Below are positions 9,729 to 20,949 of a DNA stretch of 64,000 nucleotides, piece after piece. Each line of letters starts with the position of its first letter. Position 1 is the first letter of the stretch. The translations under genes and the position numbers were made by a program. A model generated the notes under the pieces. That model did not search any database and was not told the origin of the DNA. It worked only from the letters and a program-made list of their open reading frames with translations. This stretch comes from an uncultured Murdochiella sp. (GTDB lineage Bacteria; Bacillota; Clostridia; Tissierellales; Peptoniphilaceae), in NCBI RefSeq assembly GCF_902488755.1, contig NZ_CABTXF010000001.1, forward strand, positions 1 to 64,000. The letters run 5' to 3'.

Positions 9729-10352
9729 TCAGGCTTTTGTCGATGTTTCCGTCTCTTTCGCATCACCAAGCGGTTGATGATGTTCTCGTTTTTCCAATAT
9801 ACGGGCGATTGGCGTAGAAACCACTGCCGCTAAAATAGCCTCCGGAATACCATTCGCCACTACCGTCGAAAGCACCATCGCTTGCACCGCCTCAGCCGTA
9901 ATATTTCGCACTTCCGCCACACGTGCAGCATACACAAGATACAGCGTACCCATCACCAACAACGTGTGCATGACGGTTCCAATCACGGCCGGCAGTGCGT
10001 AACGAATAACCACATTTTTGTTGCGCCAAACGGTGGCAAGGTAGCCGACAATCAAGCCAAAAAGCACGCGCGGCACAACACTGATCAATGGATTAGCAAA
10101 CGCAAACGACAGCGGACCGGATAATCCCTGTAACGCACGAAGCATAGAATTGAGTCCAAATGCCAACCCAAGAATAAAGCCGTACGGTACACCGCCAATG
10201 ATGGCGCCCAGAACCACAGGAATGTGCATGGTCGTGACCTGAATAGGTCCGATGAGAACGTACCCGATAGGCGTTGAACTCAATACGAGCATCAACGCAA
10301 TCAATACGCCTAATCGTGCTAAATTTTGTCCGGTAAAGAATTTGTTTTTCAT
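9729..10352 (-). CDS. panT: ECF transporter S component, probable pantothenate type (PanT)
   Basis: A 207-residue integral membrane protein with about five to six hydrophobic helices. The stretch IGPIQVTTMHIPVVLGAI and the following GVPYGFILGLAFG are characteristic of the PanT-like S components (COG4684). Such proteins bind a vitamin and work with a shared energizing module, not encoded here. The call of pantothenate rests mainly on the neighbour coaX; another vitamin is possible. The ATG at 10352 has GGAGGAAAC directly upstream and removes a seven-residue non-family extension. Confidence 0.75.
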   Translation of the reverse strand: MKNKFFTGQNLARLGVLIALMLVLSSTPIGYVLIGPIQVTTMHIPVVLGAIIGGVPYGFILGLAFGLNSMLRALQGLSGPLSFAFANPLISVVPRVLFGLIVGYLATVWRNKNVVIRYALPAVIGTVMHTLLVMGTLYLVYAARVAEVRNITAEAVQAMVLSTVVANGIPEAILAAVVSTPIARILEKREHHQPLGDAKETETSTKA

Positions 10353-10416
10353 GTTTCCTCCGATCCGGCTCACACAGGATGCCGGTCATTTCAGGGCTTT
10401 GCCCCAGCTACTCCTT

Positions 10417-12057
<1,641 letters not shown>

Positions 12058-12693
12058 CTACGACTCCGTCGTTTCGCCTTGTTCGTTTTCCTGTTCTTTC
12101 TGCTCTTCCCCGTTGATGGGTTCGGCTATTTTATTTTCTTCAAATAGTGCGGATTTCTTCCCCAGTTTGAATTCCCGAATGCGTTCGTTAATCTCTGCCA
12201 TGTGCGGACGACCAATCTGCAAAACCTGGCGCATCTCGTTTTTGCCAAACTCTTTTGTGATAATCACCAAATTACCTGTCTTGGTATCCCAAGCCCATTT
12301 ACGCAACTCTTGCCAACGAATGAATTTATTATCGGCAAAAAGGCCTTCCTGTGAAACAATCACCTTGTTTTGGGAGGAAAAGTAGAACGTAATGCCTAAA
12401 AAAATCATCATGAGTCCACGGGCATATTCTTTTTGATTGACAATCGTCATCACACCGAAAATAAAGATGATGGACATCAATACCATATTGATGGACTTGG
12501 GGCGCGTCGAAAAAGAGTATTTTGGATCCTTCAATTTCCGTTCCATTTTGAGGGAACGAAATACCTGGTACAGCAGGAAAATAAGCATTCCCAGATAAAG
12601 GACATCGATAAAAGTCACATTTATCCCGGCAATGTTAATTCCCGGCAATGACGCTTTCGCCTGTTGTGCTTTGCTTGCCGCTTCTGAACTCAT
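12058..12693 (-). CDS. Membrane protein with cytoplasmic PH-like domain (unknown function)
   Basis: A 211-residue protein I do not recognise by name. Three hydrophobic segments are visible (about residues 30-47, 67-85 and 92-106). A soluble region follows that resembles bacterial PH or DUF5673-like domains (KVIVSQEGLFADNKFIRWQELRKW), and a highly charged Glu/Gln-rich tail ends the protein. The ATGA overlap with the ftsH stop at 12690-12693 ties its translation to the membrane protease FtsH. It could be a small FtsH-associated membrane factor, but that is inference from position only. Confidence 0.7.
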   Translation of the reverse strand: MSSEAASKAQQAKASLPGINIAGINVTFIDVLYLGMLIFLLYQVFRSLKMERKLKDPKYSFSTRPKSINMVLMSIIFIFGVMTIVNQKEYARGLMMIFLGITFYFSSQNKVIVSQEGLFADNKFIRWQELRKWAWDTKTGNLVIITKEFGKNEMRQVLQIGRPHMAEINERIREFKLGKKSALFEENKIAEPINGEEQKEQENEQGETTES

Positions 12694-14558
12694 GCGTTCA
12701 CTCCTTCGTTTTCCTGTGCCATCACCCCATACGTCTGAAAGAGCTCTTCAAATTCCGAGGCGTGCATAGTTTCTTTTTCCAACAACGTATTCGCCAACTG
12801 ATCCAACATTTCTCGGTTACGGCGCAATATGGACATGGCTCTCTCTAAAGCGTCACGCATGATACTGCGTACTTCTTCATCGATGGCCTGCGCCGTTTCT
12901 TCGGAATACGAGCGAATTTGTCCTAAATCATTGCCTAAGAAGACATTGTCCTTGCCTTCTTCGTACGCTACCGGACCCAGTTTCGCACTCATGCCATACT
13001 TCACAATCATGTTGCGCGCCATCTTCGTTGCACGCTCAATATCGTTGGACGCACCGGTAGATACGTCATGAAGAACCAACGCTTCGGCTGCACGGCCACC
13101 CAAAAAGGTGATGATTTCGGTCAACATCTGCTGACGGGACATGAATTGGCGGTCATCCTCCGGCAAAAAGGAGGTGAATCCACCGGCATAACCACGTGGA
13201 ACAATCGTAATCATATTGACCTTATCGGTATCCGGTAAAGCACGCGTAACAATGGCATGACCGCTTTCATGGTACGCCGTTAACACTCTTTCTTTCTCAA
13301 TCACTTCTCGCGATTTCTTTTCGGGACCCGCCACCACTTTGATCGAGGCTTCCACGAATGTCTTCATGTCGATAACGGATTTGCCCTCTCTTGCCGTAAG
13401 AAGAGCTGCCTCATTCGCCATGTTTTCAAGGTCAGCGGGGGTAAACCCTGCCGTCTGGCGTGCCAAGGCAAGATAATCAATATCATCTGCAACCGGCTTA
13501 TTGCGCGTATGCACCTTTAAGATGGCTTCACGTGCCTTCGCATCCGGCATCCCGACCAATACTTGTCGGTCAAAACGACCCGGACGAAGCAATGCCGGAT
13601 CGAGAATATCGGGACGGTTCGTTGCCGCCATGATGATGATGCCTTCATTCTTATCAAAGCCATCCATCTCAACCAACAGCTGATTGAGCGTCTGTTCACG
13701 CTCGTCGTTTCCGCCGCCAAGACCAGCTCCGCGGCGACGACCCACTGCATCAATTTCATCCACGAAGATGATGCAGGGCGCATTTTTTTTGCCTTCCGTA
13801 AATAAATCACGAACGCGAGAAGCCCCGACCCCGACAAACATCTCGACAAAATCCGAACCGGAAATGGAGAAAAACGGTACACCGGCTTCCCCTGCTACTG
13901 CTTTAGAAAGATAGGTCTTCCCCGTTCCCGGCGGGCCCACAAGTAAAACGCCCTTCGGGATTCGTGCGCCTAAATCAATGAATTTTCGCGGATTTTTAAG
14001 AAAATCAACAATCTCGGAAAGTTCTTCCTTTTCTTCCTGTAAACCAGCTACATCCTGAAAGGACACTTTTTCTCCCTTATCCTTATGCATCTGTGCTTTG
14101 CTTTTACCGAAACTGTTCATGCTGCTGTTTTGCATTGCCGTGCGCTTGAAGAAGTTATACAGCATAAAGCCGAGAAGACCCAAGAACAAGATATCCGGCA
14201 GCATAGTTAGGAACGGATTGGGCTCCGGAACCGCCTGGAAGACCATTTCCAATGTTCCCTTCTGCACTTGCGGACGTATATGTTCTTGATAAAACGTAGA
14301 AAAATATTCCTGCGGAATGATCACTTCAAACGGCGTTTTTTCTTTGTCATTCAATACCCCGCGTAACTTTTCCCCTTGGTAGACAAGACTCTTCACATTT
14401 CCCTTGTCTAACTGGGTGATCAGGGTGTTGTGCGTCATAGAGTTCTTTGCCATCTTGTTTCCGTTAAAGAACATAAAGATGAGGGCAATCATGAGCAAGG
14501 GGAGCAGATAGCTCACCAACATCCCCATGTTATTTCGATTGGGTGTCTTTTTATTCAT
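12690..14558 (-). CDS. ftsH: ATP-dependent zinc metalloprotease FtsH
   Basis: A 622-residue membrane AAA+ protease. Membrane helices lie at about 14-32 and 117-136, flanking a small extracytoplasmic domain. The AAA domain has Walker A GPPGTGKT at 208-215, Walker [10 protein letters not shown] and the second region of homology ([18 protein letters not shown]). The zinc site is HESGH at 430-434. All catalytic residues are present. It follows hpt by 14 nt in the conserved tilS-hpt-ftsH order known from Bacillus and clostridia. Confidence 0.98.
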   Translation of the reverse strand: MNKKTPNRNNMGMLVSYLLPLLMIALIFMFFNGNKMAKNSMTHNTLITQLDKGNVKSLVYQGEKLRGVLNDKEKTPFEVIIPQEYFSTFYQEHIRPQVQKGTLEMVFQAVPEPNPFLTMLPDILFLGLLGFMLYNFFKRTAMQNSSMNSFGKSKAQMHKDKGEKVSFQDVAGLQEEKEELSEIVDFLKNPRKFIDLGARIPKGVLLVGPPGTGKTYLSKAVAGEAGVPFFSISGSDFVEMFVGVGASRVRDLFTEGKKNAPCIIFVDEIDAVGRRRGAGLGGGNDEREQTLNQLLVEMDGFDKNEGIIIMAATNRPDILDPALLRPGRFDRQVLVGMPDAKAREAILKVHTRNKPVADDIDYLALARQTAGFTPADLENMANEAALLTAREGKSVIDMKTFVEASIKVVAGPEKKSREVIEKERVLTAYHESGHAIVTRALPDTDKVNMITIVPRGYAGGFTSFLPEDDRQFMSRQQMLTEIITFLGGRAAEALVLHDVSTGASNDIERATKMARNMIVKYGMSAKLGPVAYEEGKDNVFLGNDLGQIRSYSEETAQAIDEEVRSIMRDALERAMSILRRNREMLDQLANTLLEKETMHASEFEELFQTYGVMAQENEGVNA

Positions 14559-14572
14559 TCCTTCGTCCTTCC

Positions 14573-15133
14573 CTACTGGCGATAGTAAATGGGATTAAGC
14601 GTCCCAATAAATGGTAAGTTGCGCAGTTTCTGATTAAAGTCCATGCCGTATCCAATGACGTACTCATCCGGAATCGGAAAACCGACATAGTCGCCCTGAA
14701 TTTCTGTCACACGGCGTTCCGCCTTGTCAAGCATACAGGCAATCTTCACACTATGCGCACCCCGCGCCAGTAAATTTTCGACCAAATATTTTAAGGTGTA
14801 TCCAGTGTCTACAATGTCTTCGACGATGAGTACATCTTTTCCCATAATAGGCTGTTCCAAGTCCTTTATAATACGCACATCACCACTGGAAACCGTACCG
14901 GCACCGTAGCTGGATACGGACATGAAGTCAATCTCCACATCGAGATCGATATGTTTCAACAAATCGGCCATAAAAACAGACGCGCCTTTAAGGATACCGA
15001 TGACCAGTAAATCCGCATTTCGATTCGCATAATCCGCCGTAATCTGCTTGCCAATTTCCGCAACGCGGCGCTGAATTTCTTCTTCGGTGAACAGAATGCG
15101 ATCAACGTATTGTTGTAAGTTATCTCCACTCAT
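14573..15133 (-). CDS. hpt: Hypoxanthine phosphoribosyltransferase
   Basis: A 186-residue purine-salvage enzyme joining hypoxanthine or guanine to PRPP. It shows the PRPP-binding signature DVLIVEDIVDTGYTL and the catalytic-loop region MSVSSYGAGTVSSG. The ATG at 15133 overlaps the tilS stop as ATGA and gives the family N-terminus; the frame stays open upstream inside tilS but those residues are not hpt-like. Ribosome site GGAGAAG lies within tilS. Confidence 0.96.
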   Translation of the reverse strand: MSGDNLQQYVDRILFTEEEIQRRVAEIGKQITADYANRNADLLVIGILKGASVFMADLLKHIDLDVEIDFMSVSSYGAGTVSSGDVRIIKDLEQPIMGKDVLIVEDIVDTGYTLKYLVENLLARGAHSVKIACMLDKAERRVTEIQGDYVGFPIPDEYVIGYGMDFNQKLRNLPFIGTLNPIYYRQ

Positions 15134-16632
15134 CTTCTTCTCCAATTCATCATCACCATATCGCGCCCCGGCTGTACAGGGCGTTTTGCGCTTCTTCCCA
15201 GACCGAATGCCCATAAAATATCTTTGCCATCGGTAACAACTGGCCAAATCTTTCGCAAAGGCACAGGAACATGCCAAGCATTCCACATTTTGCGCAGTGG
15301 CTTGGAGCCCCCTCCAAAGGAAACAAAGATGTCTCCCGGTCTGGCACAGCGCCATGTCAACGCATCAAGCTCGGTTGCATCTATCGCGCAAGAGGCAGAA
15401 GGCAAAGACGACAAAGAGGATACTCTATCCGAATCCACCTTCGCAAAAAACGTCATCTCGCATCGTCCCAAAAACAAATCCCATTCCTGCTTTTTTTCTT
15501 TGATAGAAAGGGTGATGTCTTGACGTGTTTCGTCCTCTATATCCTGAAAGCGTGCAAGAGATAATGCATGTACGCCCTCAAAATCAGTTAAAAATATCAT
15601 ACCATAAAGTGCAAGTATTTTACCGTTCGGGCGTTGAAAATGACGGCGAATCTCTTCTTCTTCCTCAAAGGAAAGTACGACTTTTTCACCTTGTTCCCTC
15701 TCCGAAAGTGTTGCCGTCCAATAACGGATCAGACGTCTTTGCATCGCAAGAGGTTGGGCAAGAAATTTGCTTCGTAAAAGAGCGATGCTATGAAGAAAAC
15801 AGGCATTTCGCGCAAGCGTAGAAGCCGAAAAAGGTTCACGCTCTTCCCCAATTGTCGAAATCGTTGGAAACAAAGCTGCTGCCGTGTTATTCAGATAGTT
15901 GCTTTCTTCACGGGCAATCTCTCCCAATCGCACCAGCGCATCGTCCACTGCGGGGTTCACCTCTTTGCGAATGGCAGGAAAAAGCACGCCGCGCAAACGG
16001 TTACGGGTGGCATCCATCTCGCGATTTGTCGAATCTTCTCGCCAAGAAGAATGATGACCGGCATGATAGTGCAAAATCTGCTCTTTTGTAGCCGATAACA
16101 GCGGGCGAACCAAAATGAAGTTCGATCGTTCTTCTATCTCCGTCATGCCGCCAAGTCCATCCGTTCCGCATCCGCGAAGAATATGAAATAAGATGGTCTC
16201 CGCCTGATCCTGCTGATGATGCCCGACAAAGAGAAGGGGCTTTGCCTCCTCCTTTACGTCTTCTTCTGCAAGAACGCGAGCAAAAAAAGCATACCGCAGA
16301 TCACGCGCGGCAGTTTCTATCGACTTTCCGGTTTTTAGGGCAATCTTCGTAGCATCGACGTGTGTCGTACGAAAACGCCATGCCTGCTCTTTCGCCCAAG
16401 CCTCTACGAAACGCTCATCCTCATCCGCTTCTTTTCCACGCAAACCATGATGAACGTGCAGAATAGTCGGGAGTGTGGAAATAGCCAAATCCCTGCGTGC
16501 TTCCTCCAAAAGAGAAACCATCGCCATAGAATCTGCACCACCGGACACCGCAACATAGATGCGCCGTGGAACGTGTAACAGCGCCAGCACTTCCTGCGAA
16601 AGTACCGGCGCTTTCTTCGTATTATTGTCCAT
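15130..16632 (-). CDS. tilS: tRNA(Ile)-lysidine synthase
   Basis: A 500-residue enzyme that modifies the wobble cytidine of tRNA-Ile(CAU) to lysidine. The N-type ATP-pyrophosphatase P-loop is SGGADS at 30-35, followed by HVHHGLRGKEADEDE and GHHQQDQAETIL. The C-terminal substrate-binding domains contain RPGD and KPLRKMW elements. I chose the ATG at 16632, 11 nt inside the upstream septum gene, although no strong ribosome site is visible there; it may rely on translational coupling. Confidence 0.93.
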   Translation of the reverse strand: MDNNTKKAPVLSQEVLALLHVPRRIYVAVSGGADSMAMVSLLEEARRDLAISTLPTILHVHHGLRGKEADEDERFVEAWAKEQAWRFRTTHVDATKIALKTGKSIETAARDLRYAFFARVLAEEDVKEEAKPLLFVGHHQQDQAETILFHILRGCGTDGLGGMTEIEERSNFILVRPLLSATKEQILHYHAGHHSSWREDSTNREMDATRNRLRGVLFPAIRKEVNPAVDDALVRLGEIAREESNYLNNTAAALFPTISTIGEEREPFSASTLARNACFLHSIALLRSKFLAQPLAMQRRLIRYWTATLSEREQGEKVVLSFEEEEEIRRHFQRPNGKILALYGMIFLTDFEGVHALSLARFQDIEDETRQDITLSIKEKKQEWDLFLGRCEMTFFAKVDSDRVSSLSSLPSASCAIDATELDALTWRCARPGDIFVSFGGGSKPLRKMWNAWHVPVPLRKIWPVVTDGKDILWAFGLGRSAKRPVQPGRDMVMMNWRRR

Positions 16633-17317
16633 TATTCGTACCGGTTGACTCTGCCGGACTCTGTTCCACCGGTGGTGTTGTCGCACCGTACCCCTCGCCC
16701 GACGCATTCTGTTCGCCGGATTCGGACTCGACTACCGGCGCAGAAGAGGATGCCGAGGATGCCTTTTGTGCCTGCGCAGCATTATATTTTGCCAACGCCT
16801 CTTCATTAATCTTAACTTTGCCATCTCCCATATCCATCAGAATCTCATTGGGACGCAGCATACCTAACTTTTCATGGGCATATTTTTCGATGAATTGATC
16901 GGTGTTTACAATATCCAGCTGACTCTTCAAATCATTGACGGAAGTCTGTAACTCTTCACGCTGCATCTCCAAAGAAGACTGCATCGCTTTCGTCTCGGTA
17001 AGCTGTTTCGATGTGCTCCTCAGGGTTAACGCCGTAGGGATGAGAATCAGGAGCAGTACGCCCAAAAGCGCAAAAACACCCAAACTGGAGCGGTTTATGG
17101 GGGAACGTTTTTTATGTACACGCATGGTGTCGGTCTCGACGGCTGGGGTGCTGCTTCGGCGCGACTGTCGTACAGCGCGGTCTTCTCTTCGCCGTTCAGC
17201 TCTCTGCCCCTCCTCTCGCCTATTTTTTACGCCAGAATCTCCTTCTTTCGACGATCTTCCCGAACCGCTTTGACCGGACGGATCCGTCTTTGGCAAAATC
17301 GATTTGAATTGCGTCAT
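16622..17317 (-). CDS. divIC: DivIC/FtsB-like septum formation initiator
   Basis: A 231-residue bitopic protein, longer than the usual 100-130 residues. A highly charged cytoplasmic N-terminus of about 77 residues precedes one membrane helix (about 78-98). A coiled coil (about 100-135, TKAMQSSLEMQREELQTSV) follows, then the DivIC-type FIEKYAHEKLGMLRPNE motif and a Ser/Glu/Thr-rich extracytoplasmic tail. DivIC/FtsB proteins bridge early and late divisome parts with FtsL and the FtsQ homologue. Position between rqcP and tilS matches divIC of Bacillus. Overlaps rqcP as ATGA. Confidence 0.85.
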   Translation of the reverse strand: MTQFKSILPKTDPSGQSGSGRSSKEGDSGVKNRREEGQRAERRREDRAVRQSRRSSTPAVETDTMRVHKKRSPINRSSLGVFALLGVLLLILIPTALTLRSTSKQLTETKAMQSSLEMQREELQTSVNDLKSQLDIVNTDQFIEKYAHEKLGMLRPNEILMDMGDGKVKINEEALAKYNAAQAQKASSASSSAPVVESESGEQNASGEGYGATTPPVEQSPAESTGTNNGQ

Positions 17318-17565
17318 TCGTCTTCTCCTATCACGCGATACATCTCCTGTGCCTGTTCCTTACGCACCGTTTCCGGCACAGCCAACACTTCAATTTCCAT
17401 GGTTTTATTGCCAAAGGCAATTCGCATTCGATCCCCTGCAACAACTTCCGTTCCGGCTTTTGCTGTTCGCCCGTTGATGGCAATACGTCCGCCGTCCGCC
17501 GCTTCTTTAGCGACCGTTCTCCGTTTTATCAAACGCGAATTTTTCAAAAATTTATCGACACGCAC
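17314..17565 (-). CDS. rqcP: RqcP-like S4-domain RNA-binding protein
   Basis: An 83-residue S4 domain protein (VRVDKFLKNSRLIKRR... then GGRIAINGR and KAGTEVVAGD) of the Hsp15/RqcP family. In Bacillus RqcP (YabO) binds the obstructed 50S subunit with RqcH and drives C-terminal alanine tailing. The start is GTG at 17565, with GGAGG six nt upstream, which restores the standard N-terminus. It heads the ten-gene operon reaching down to dus. Confidence 0.9.
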   Translation of the reverse strand: MRVDKFLKNSRLIKRRTVAKEAADGGRIAINGRTAKAGTEVVAGDRMRIAFGNKTMEIEVLAVPETVRKEQAQEMYRVIGEDE

Positions 17566-17665
17566 GCTTCTCCTCCTTGTCCATAGCGATCGCTCTCTAT
17601 TGTCCGCTACGCACAATATTCATGTACCATGTGTCCGCCATCTTCCTCAGAAAAGAGGAACGTTA

Positions 17666-18139
17666 TTAAAATCGACCACTTGAGCCAAAGCCGTCTTTTC
17701 CTCGATCCGTCTGACTTAGCGTCTCCGTTTTCTGTAAGGTGGGCTGGAGATAGGGCACCACAATCATCTGCGCAACGCGCTCCCCTTTGGCGAGAGTAAG
17801 CGTTCCTTCGCCATGGTAAAACAGAGGAATGCGAATTTCTCCACGATAATCTTCATCAATCACGCCTATCCCATTGGAGAGGACAAGTCCTTTCATGCCC
17901 AAGCCAGATCGAATGGCAACCAGCCCAAAAGTGCCTTCCGGCAACTCGACAGATATGCCGGTATGCGCCACCCCGTGTTCTCCCGAACCAAGCGTCAGCC
18001 CTTCCTCATTCATCAGCGGCAAGTCCAGTCCTGCTGCAAAAGCATTGGAATAACTGGGATCTTTTCCGGTTGCACAATAGCGCATCACGACCTGCTCTTT
18101 ATTTGCTGTCGTCGCGGAAAACTTTTTTTCCTCGTTCAT
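17666..18139 (-). CDS. dut: dUTP diphosphatase (trimeric dUTPase)
   Basis: A 157-residue enzyme that removes dUTP and supplies dUMP. The five trimeric-dUTPase motifs are visible: AGLDL, RSGLGMKGL, NGIGVIDEDYRGE (catalytic Asp), KGERVAQMIV and the C-terminal RGKDGFGSSG. Motifs 3 and 5 differ slightly from the consensus (NGIG for NSPG, KDGFG for xGGFG), but the key residues remain. The ATG at 18139 has an AAGGAG site upstream and excludes a long unrelated N-terminal extension. Confidence 0.92.
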   Translation of the reverse strand: MNEEKKFSATTANKEQVVMRYCATGKDPSYSNAFAAGLDLPLMNEEGLTLGSGEHGVAHTGISVELPEGTFGLVAIRSGLGMKGLVLSNGIGVIDEDYRGEIRIPLFYHGEGTLTLAKGERVAQMIVVPYLQPTLQKTETLSQTDRGKDGFGSSGRF

Positions 18140-18225
18140 GCCTTCTCCTTTTCCTCGTTGTCTTTCCAAAGTCGCCATACGAACGGCTTTTCTTCTTTCC
18201 TGAAATTGCATTACTCTACAGTATC

Positions 18226-19029
18226 CTAACGCTGATGGGCAAGAACATAATGAATCGCTTCTGCTACGCCGTTTTCCTTTGCAGACGAAACCACGTGGTC
18301 GGCAATGGCTTTTAATTCCGCTCTCGCATTGGCAACCGCAAAACGCAACGCGGCGGCCTTCAGCATATCGCAATCGTTCAGATAATCGCCAATCGCAGCA
18401 ACTTCATCGGAACGGATGCCCAATTCTTGAGCAAGTATACGAACTGCATTTCCTTTTGACACACCGGAAGCAGATAATTCTAATTTATGAGGGGATGACG
18501 TCGTCACATAAACGCGCTCATCGTTCTGCCAGCGTAGCCAATCTTCCTCGTTAGGCTTGCCCAATGGATAATAATTGAATTTCGTCACTGTCCATCCGGC
18601 GAGATCGTCCTTACACAAACGTTCGGGCAAAATACCGGTTTTCTTCTGTACCAATCGCGTCATGCTCTTCATCCCAAGAAAAGGCACCCAAGGCGGCAAA
18701 AAACATCTATCCTGTTCATAAGCGATATAGAAGCTCTTTCGTCTGTTCGCTTCCTCCAGAATATCCTCGATGGCATCCAGGGCAATTCCTTTATTGAATA
18801 CATCTCGCCCATTGGCAAGCGTAACGACACTGCCATTAGAGGTAACCATCGGGATGGTGAGTCCGGCGCGCGCAAGAATTTTTTGCGCATTCGCCTTGGG
18901 ACGTCCGCTGACCAAAGCAAACACCACACCGGCATCCTGTAATTGTCGAATCGCCAGGACATTCTCCGGCGAAATCGTCGTACTGGGTGACAAGGTTCCA
19001 TCAAAGTCCGAACAAAAAAGTCGAATCAT
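18226..19029 (-). CDS. Cof-type HAD-IIB family phosphatase
   Basis: A 267-residue HAD hydrolase. Motif I FCSDFDGTL (Asp nucleophile), motif II ALVSGRPK, the lysine of motif III in GVSKGNAV and motif IV IGDYLNDCDML place it in the Cof/YidA group with a C2B cap. These enzymes dephosphorylate sugar phosphates and flavin or nucleotide intermediates; the substrate is not predictable. GGAGGGGAC precedes the ATG. It is divergent from the metallopeptidase gene and followed by dut. Confidence 0.92.
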   Translation of the reverse strand: MIRLFCSDFDGTLSPSTTISPENVLAIRQLQDAGVVFALVSGRPKANAQKILARAGLTIPMVTSNGSVVTLANGRDVFNKGIALDAIEDILEEANRRKSFYIAYEQDRCFLPPWVPFLGMKSMTRLVQKKTGILPERLCKDDLAGWTVTKFNYYPLGKPNEEDWLRWQNDERVYVTTSSPHKLELSASGVSKGNAVRILAQELGIRSDEVAAIGDYLNDCDMLKAAALRFAVANARAELKAIADHVVSSAKENGVAEAIHYVLAHQR

Positions 19030-19050
19030 GTCCCCTCCTTATCTTGTCCT

Positions 19051-19059
19051 ATAATACCA
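19051..19059 (-). promoter_or_regulatory. extended -10 promoter for the HAD gene
   Basis: Minus-strand TGGTATTAT, a TG-extended -10 box 22-30 nt before the HAD start codon. The leader would be very short. It has the same form as the elements upstream of hflX and the PBP gene. Confidence 0.45.
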
Positions 19060-19109
19060 TAGCGAATCCCCTTCGTTTTAGAGAAACCGGACAAAATGAA
19101 TTGTCTTTT

Positions 19110-19138
19110 TTGCAGGTTGACGGCGAAATGGGCATAAT
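19110..19138 (+). promoter_or_regulatory. promoter for the metallopeptidase gene
   Basis: TTGCAG at 19110-19115, a 17-nt spacer and CATAAT at 19133-19138, about 70 nt upstream of the start. A reasonable SigA-type match by eye. Confidence 0.4.
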
Positions 19139-19211
19139 AGAAATAAATAAACGAATGCTATCGGTGGTATTTCGTATTCAGCCCACAGGGTATCGGCGAA
19201 AGGAGAACATG

Positions 19212-20081
19212 ATGAAGTGGAGAGATCGACAGGGCAGCAGCAATGTTCGCAGCGGTGGAAGAGGGACGGGAAAACTCATCGGCGGTGGAAGTCTGCTTCT
19301 TGCTCTCCTCGTGTTTCTCTTGACGGGAAACCCGTTAGCCGCACTCAATGTCGGACTTGGCAGCAACGGAATGACCACCGGTTCTGTGCGACAGGAGCCT
19401 TTGCAGCTGTCAAGCCAAGAGAAGGAACTGTACCAATTTTCATCGGTTGCACTGAAGGACACGGAAGATACCTGGCACGCCTTGCTAAAAAAAGAGAAAC
19501 AGGACTATCGCGAAACAGAAATGGTTATTTTCCAGCAAAAGATTAAAACCGGCTGTGGCATTGCCGATTCAGGCACCGGTCCCTTCTATTGCGGTCGAGA
19601 CCGAAGCGTTTATATGGATCTTTCGTTCTATGATATGTTGGTCGATGAATTTGGAGCAGAAAAAAACGAGTTCATCTTAAGTTACGTCATTTCCCACGAA
19701 ATCGGGCATCACGTACAGAATGAACTTGGCATTTTAGAGGAAGTCAATCGACTTCGTGAAAGGGCGAGCGAAAAGGAACGCAACGCCCTCACTGTTCGCC
19801 TCGAGCTGATGGCAGATTATCTCGCAGGTGTAGTGGCTCGGCATCAGCAGGAAGAAGGTTTTCTTGAACAGGGCGAGCTGGATGCCGCCATCCAAAGTGC
19901 TTGGTCCATCGGCGATGACGCAATTCAAAAACGCATCCAAGGGCACGTCACGCCGGAATCCTTCACCCACGGCAGCAGCAAGCAGCGTGCCCGGTGGTAT
20001 AAGAAAGGCTACGAAGCAGGAAATCTCGATGAATTCAACACCTTTGATGTAGAGCGGTATCCCACGGTCGATTCGCTATAA
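19212..20081 (+). CDS. Neutral zinc metallopeptidase (YpfJ family)
   Basis: A membrane-anchored protein of 289 residues. A short basic, glycine-rich N-terminus is followed by one hydrophobic helix (about residues 22-42). The peptidase domain has the zinc motif ISHEIGHHVQN, a Cys pair in TGCGIADSGTGPFYCG and a further acidic ligand region RLELMADYLAG. This fits the putative neutral zinc metallopeptidase family (YpfJ), whose substrates are unknown. Two adjacent ATGs (19209, 19212) are possible; I prefer the second because AGGAG then stands six nt upstream. Active site faces outside by the predicted topology. Confidence 0.9.
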   Translation: MKWRDRQGSSNVRSGGRGTGKLIGGGSLLLALLVFLLTGNPLAALNVGLGSNGMTTGSVRQEPLQLSSQEKELYQFSSVALKDTEDTWHALLKKEKQDYRETEMVIFQQKIKTGCGIADSGTGPFYCGRDRSVYMDLSFYDMLVDEFGAEKNEFILSYVISHEIGHHVQNELGILEEVNRLRERASEKERNALTVRLELMADYLAGVVARHQQEEGFLEQGELDAAIQSAWSIGDDAIQKRIQGHVTPESFTHGSSKQRARWYKKGYEAGNLDEFNTFDVERYPTVDSL

Positions 20082-20107
20082 ACTACGTAGATTTTTTGTG
20101 ACCTCTC

Positions 20108-20136
20108 TTGCATCTTCTTTGTCGGCTTGCTATAAT
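20108..20136 (+). promoter_or_regulatory. strong promoter for tRNA-Thr
   Basis: TTGCAT, a 17-nt spacer and a perfect TATAAT that is also TG-extended (TGCTATAAT), ending 15 nt before the tRNA. The best promoter match in this part of the window. Confidence 0.75.
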
Positions 20137-20151
20137 GATCGGGTAATTTGT

Positions 20152-20224
20152 GCCGGCATAGCTCAATCGGTAGAGCATCTGAATCGTAATCAGAGGGTTG
20201 AGGGTTCAAGTCCTTTTGCCGGCT
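20152..20224 (+). tRNA. tRNA-Thr (anticodon CGT)
   Basis: A 73-nt cloverleaf. The acceptor stem GCCGGCA pairs with TGCCGGC, followed by discriminator T. The D-arm is AGCTCAATCGGTAGAGCA, the anticodon stem TCTGA/TCAGA encloses the loop ATCGTAA with anticodon CGT, and the T-arm contains GGTTCAAGTCC. No CCA is encoded. It is transcribed alone, between its own promoter and terminator. Confidence 0.95.
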
Positions 20225-20227
20225 TAG

Positions 20228-20268
20228 AAAAAGCCGCCTGAAATCATTTTTCAGGCGGCTTTCTTTTT
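20228..20268 (+). terminator. intrinsic terminator after tRNA-Thr
   Basis: A stem of AAAGCCGCCTGAAA with TTTCAGGCGGCTTT around a short loop, followed by CTTTTT. It starts four nt after the tRNA. Confidence 0.85.
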
Positions 20269-20350
20269 CGTTAAAATTGCGGTCCTCCTACGATAAAGCC
20301 CTATGAGCAGCTGTTAAAGCAGGCGAAGAAACGCATGGCACAATACTTCG

Positions 20351-20866
20351 CTATTGTTTCTCCGGCTCCGAATACTTTTCTCCGAACGTTTCCACGGTCA
20401 CTTTGGTCATGACCACATCCTCTTTTGGCCGGTCGCCCCAACCGGTCTTTACGGTCGCAATGGCATCAACAACATCCATGCCTTTGGTCACTTTTCCAAA
20501 TGCGGCATACTCCCCATCCAAGTGCGGAGCCGCCTTGTGCATAATAAAAAACTGACTGCCTGCCGAATCGGGATCCATGCTGCGCGCCATGGAAAGCACA
20601 CCGGCTTCGTGTTTTAGTGCATTGGAGAATCCGTTATGGCTAAATTCGCCGGCAATGGTGTATCCCGGGCCACCCATTCCCGTGCCTTCCGGATCGCCGC
20701 CCTGAATCATAAATTGCGGAATGACGCGGTGAAAAATAAGCCCGTCATAGAAGCCCTTTTGCACCAAGGAAATAAAGTTGTTGACCGTATTAGGGGCAAT
20801 TTCCGGATACAGTTCCGCTTCAATTGTCCCTTGTGGCAAAGTAAACGTTACAATCGGATTTTTCAT
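20351..20866 (-). CDS. Cyclophilin-type peptidyl-prolyl isomerase
   Basis: A 171-residue cytoplasmic cyclophilin with no signal peptide. The active-site arginine lies in [16 protein letters not shown], with GSQFFIMH and [14 protein letters not shown] completing the domain. It catalyses cis-trans isomerisation of prolyl bonds in folding proteins. The ATG at 20866 is preceded by AAGGAGGAAAA, so the longer open frame upstream is not used. It is the last core gene before the accessory region. Confidence 0.95.
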   Translation of the reverse strand: MKNPIVTFTLPQGTIEAELYPEIAPNTVNNFISLVQKGFYDGLIFHRVIPQFMIQGGDPEGTGMGGPGYTIAGEFSHNGFSNALKHEAGVLSMARSMDPDSAGSQFFIMHKAAPHLDGEYAAFGKVTKGMDVVDAIATVKTGWGDRPKEDVVMTKVTVETFGEKYSEPEKQ

Positions 20867-20949
20867 TTTTCCTCCTTGTGGATAAAAGCCTGCCGTCCTA
20901 TTCTTTGTCAGATGCCGTGCAGGTTGCCGTAAACAAGACAACGACGTAA

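Noticed and set aside
17586..17600. GCGATCGC octamer as a possible repeat element
   Set aside because: Only one copy was noticed nearby, so there is no sign of an organised repeat.
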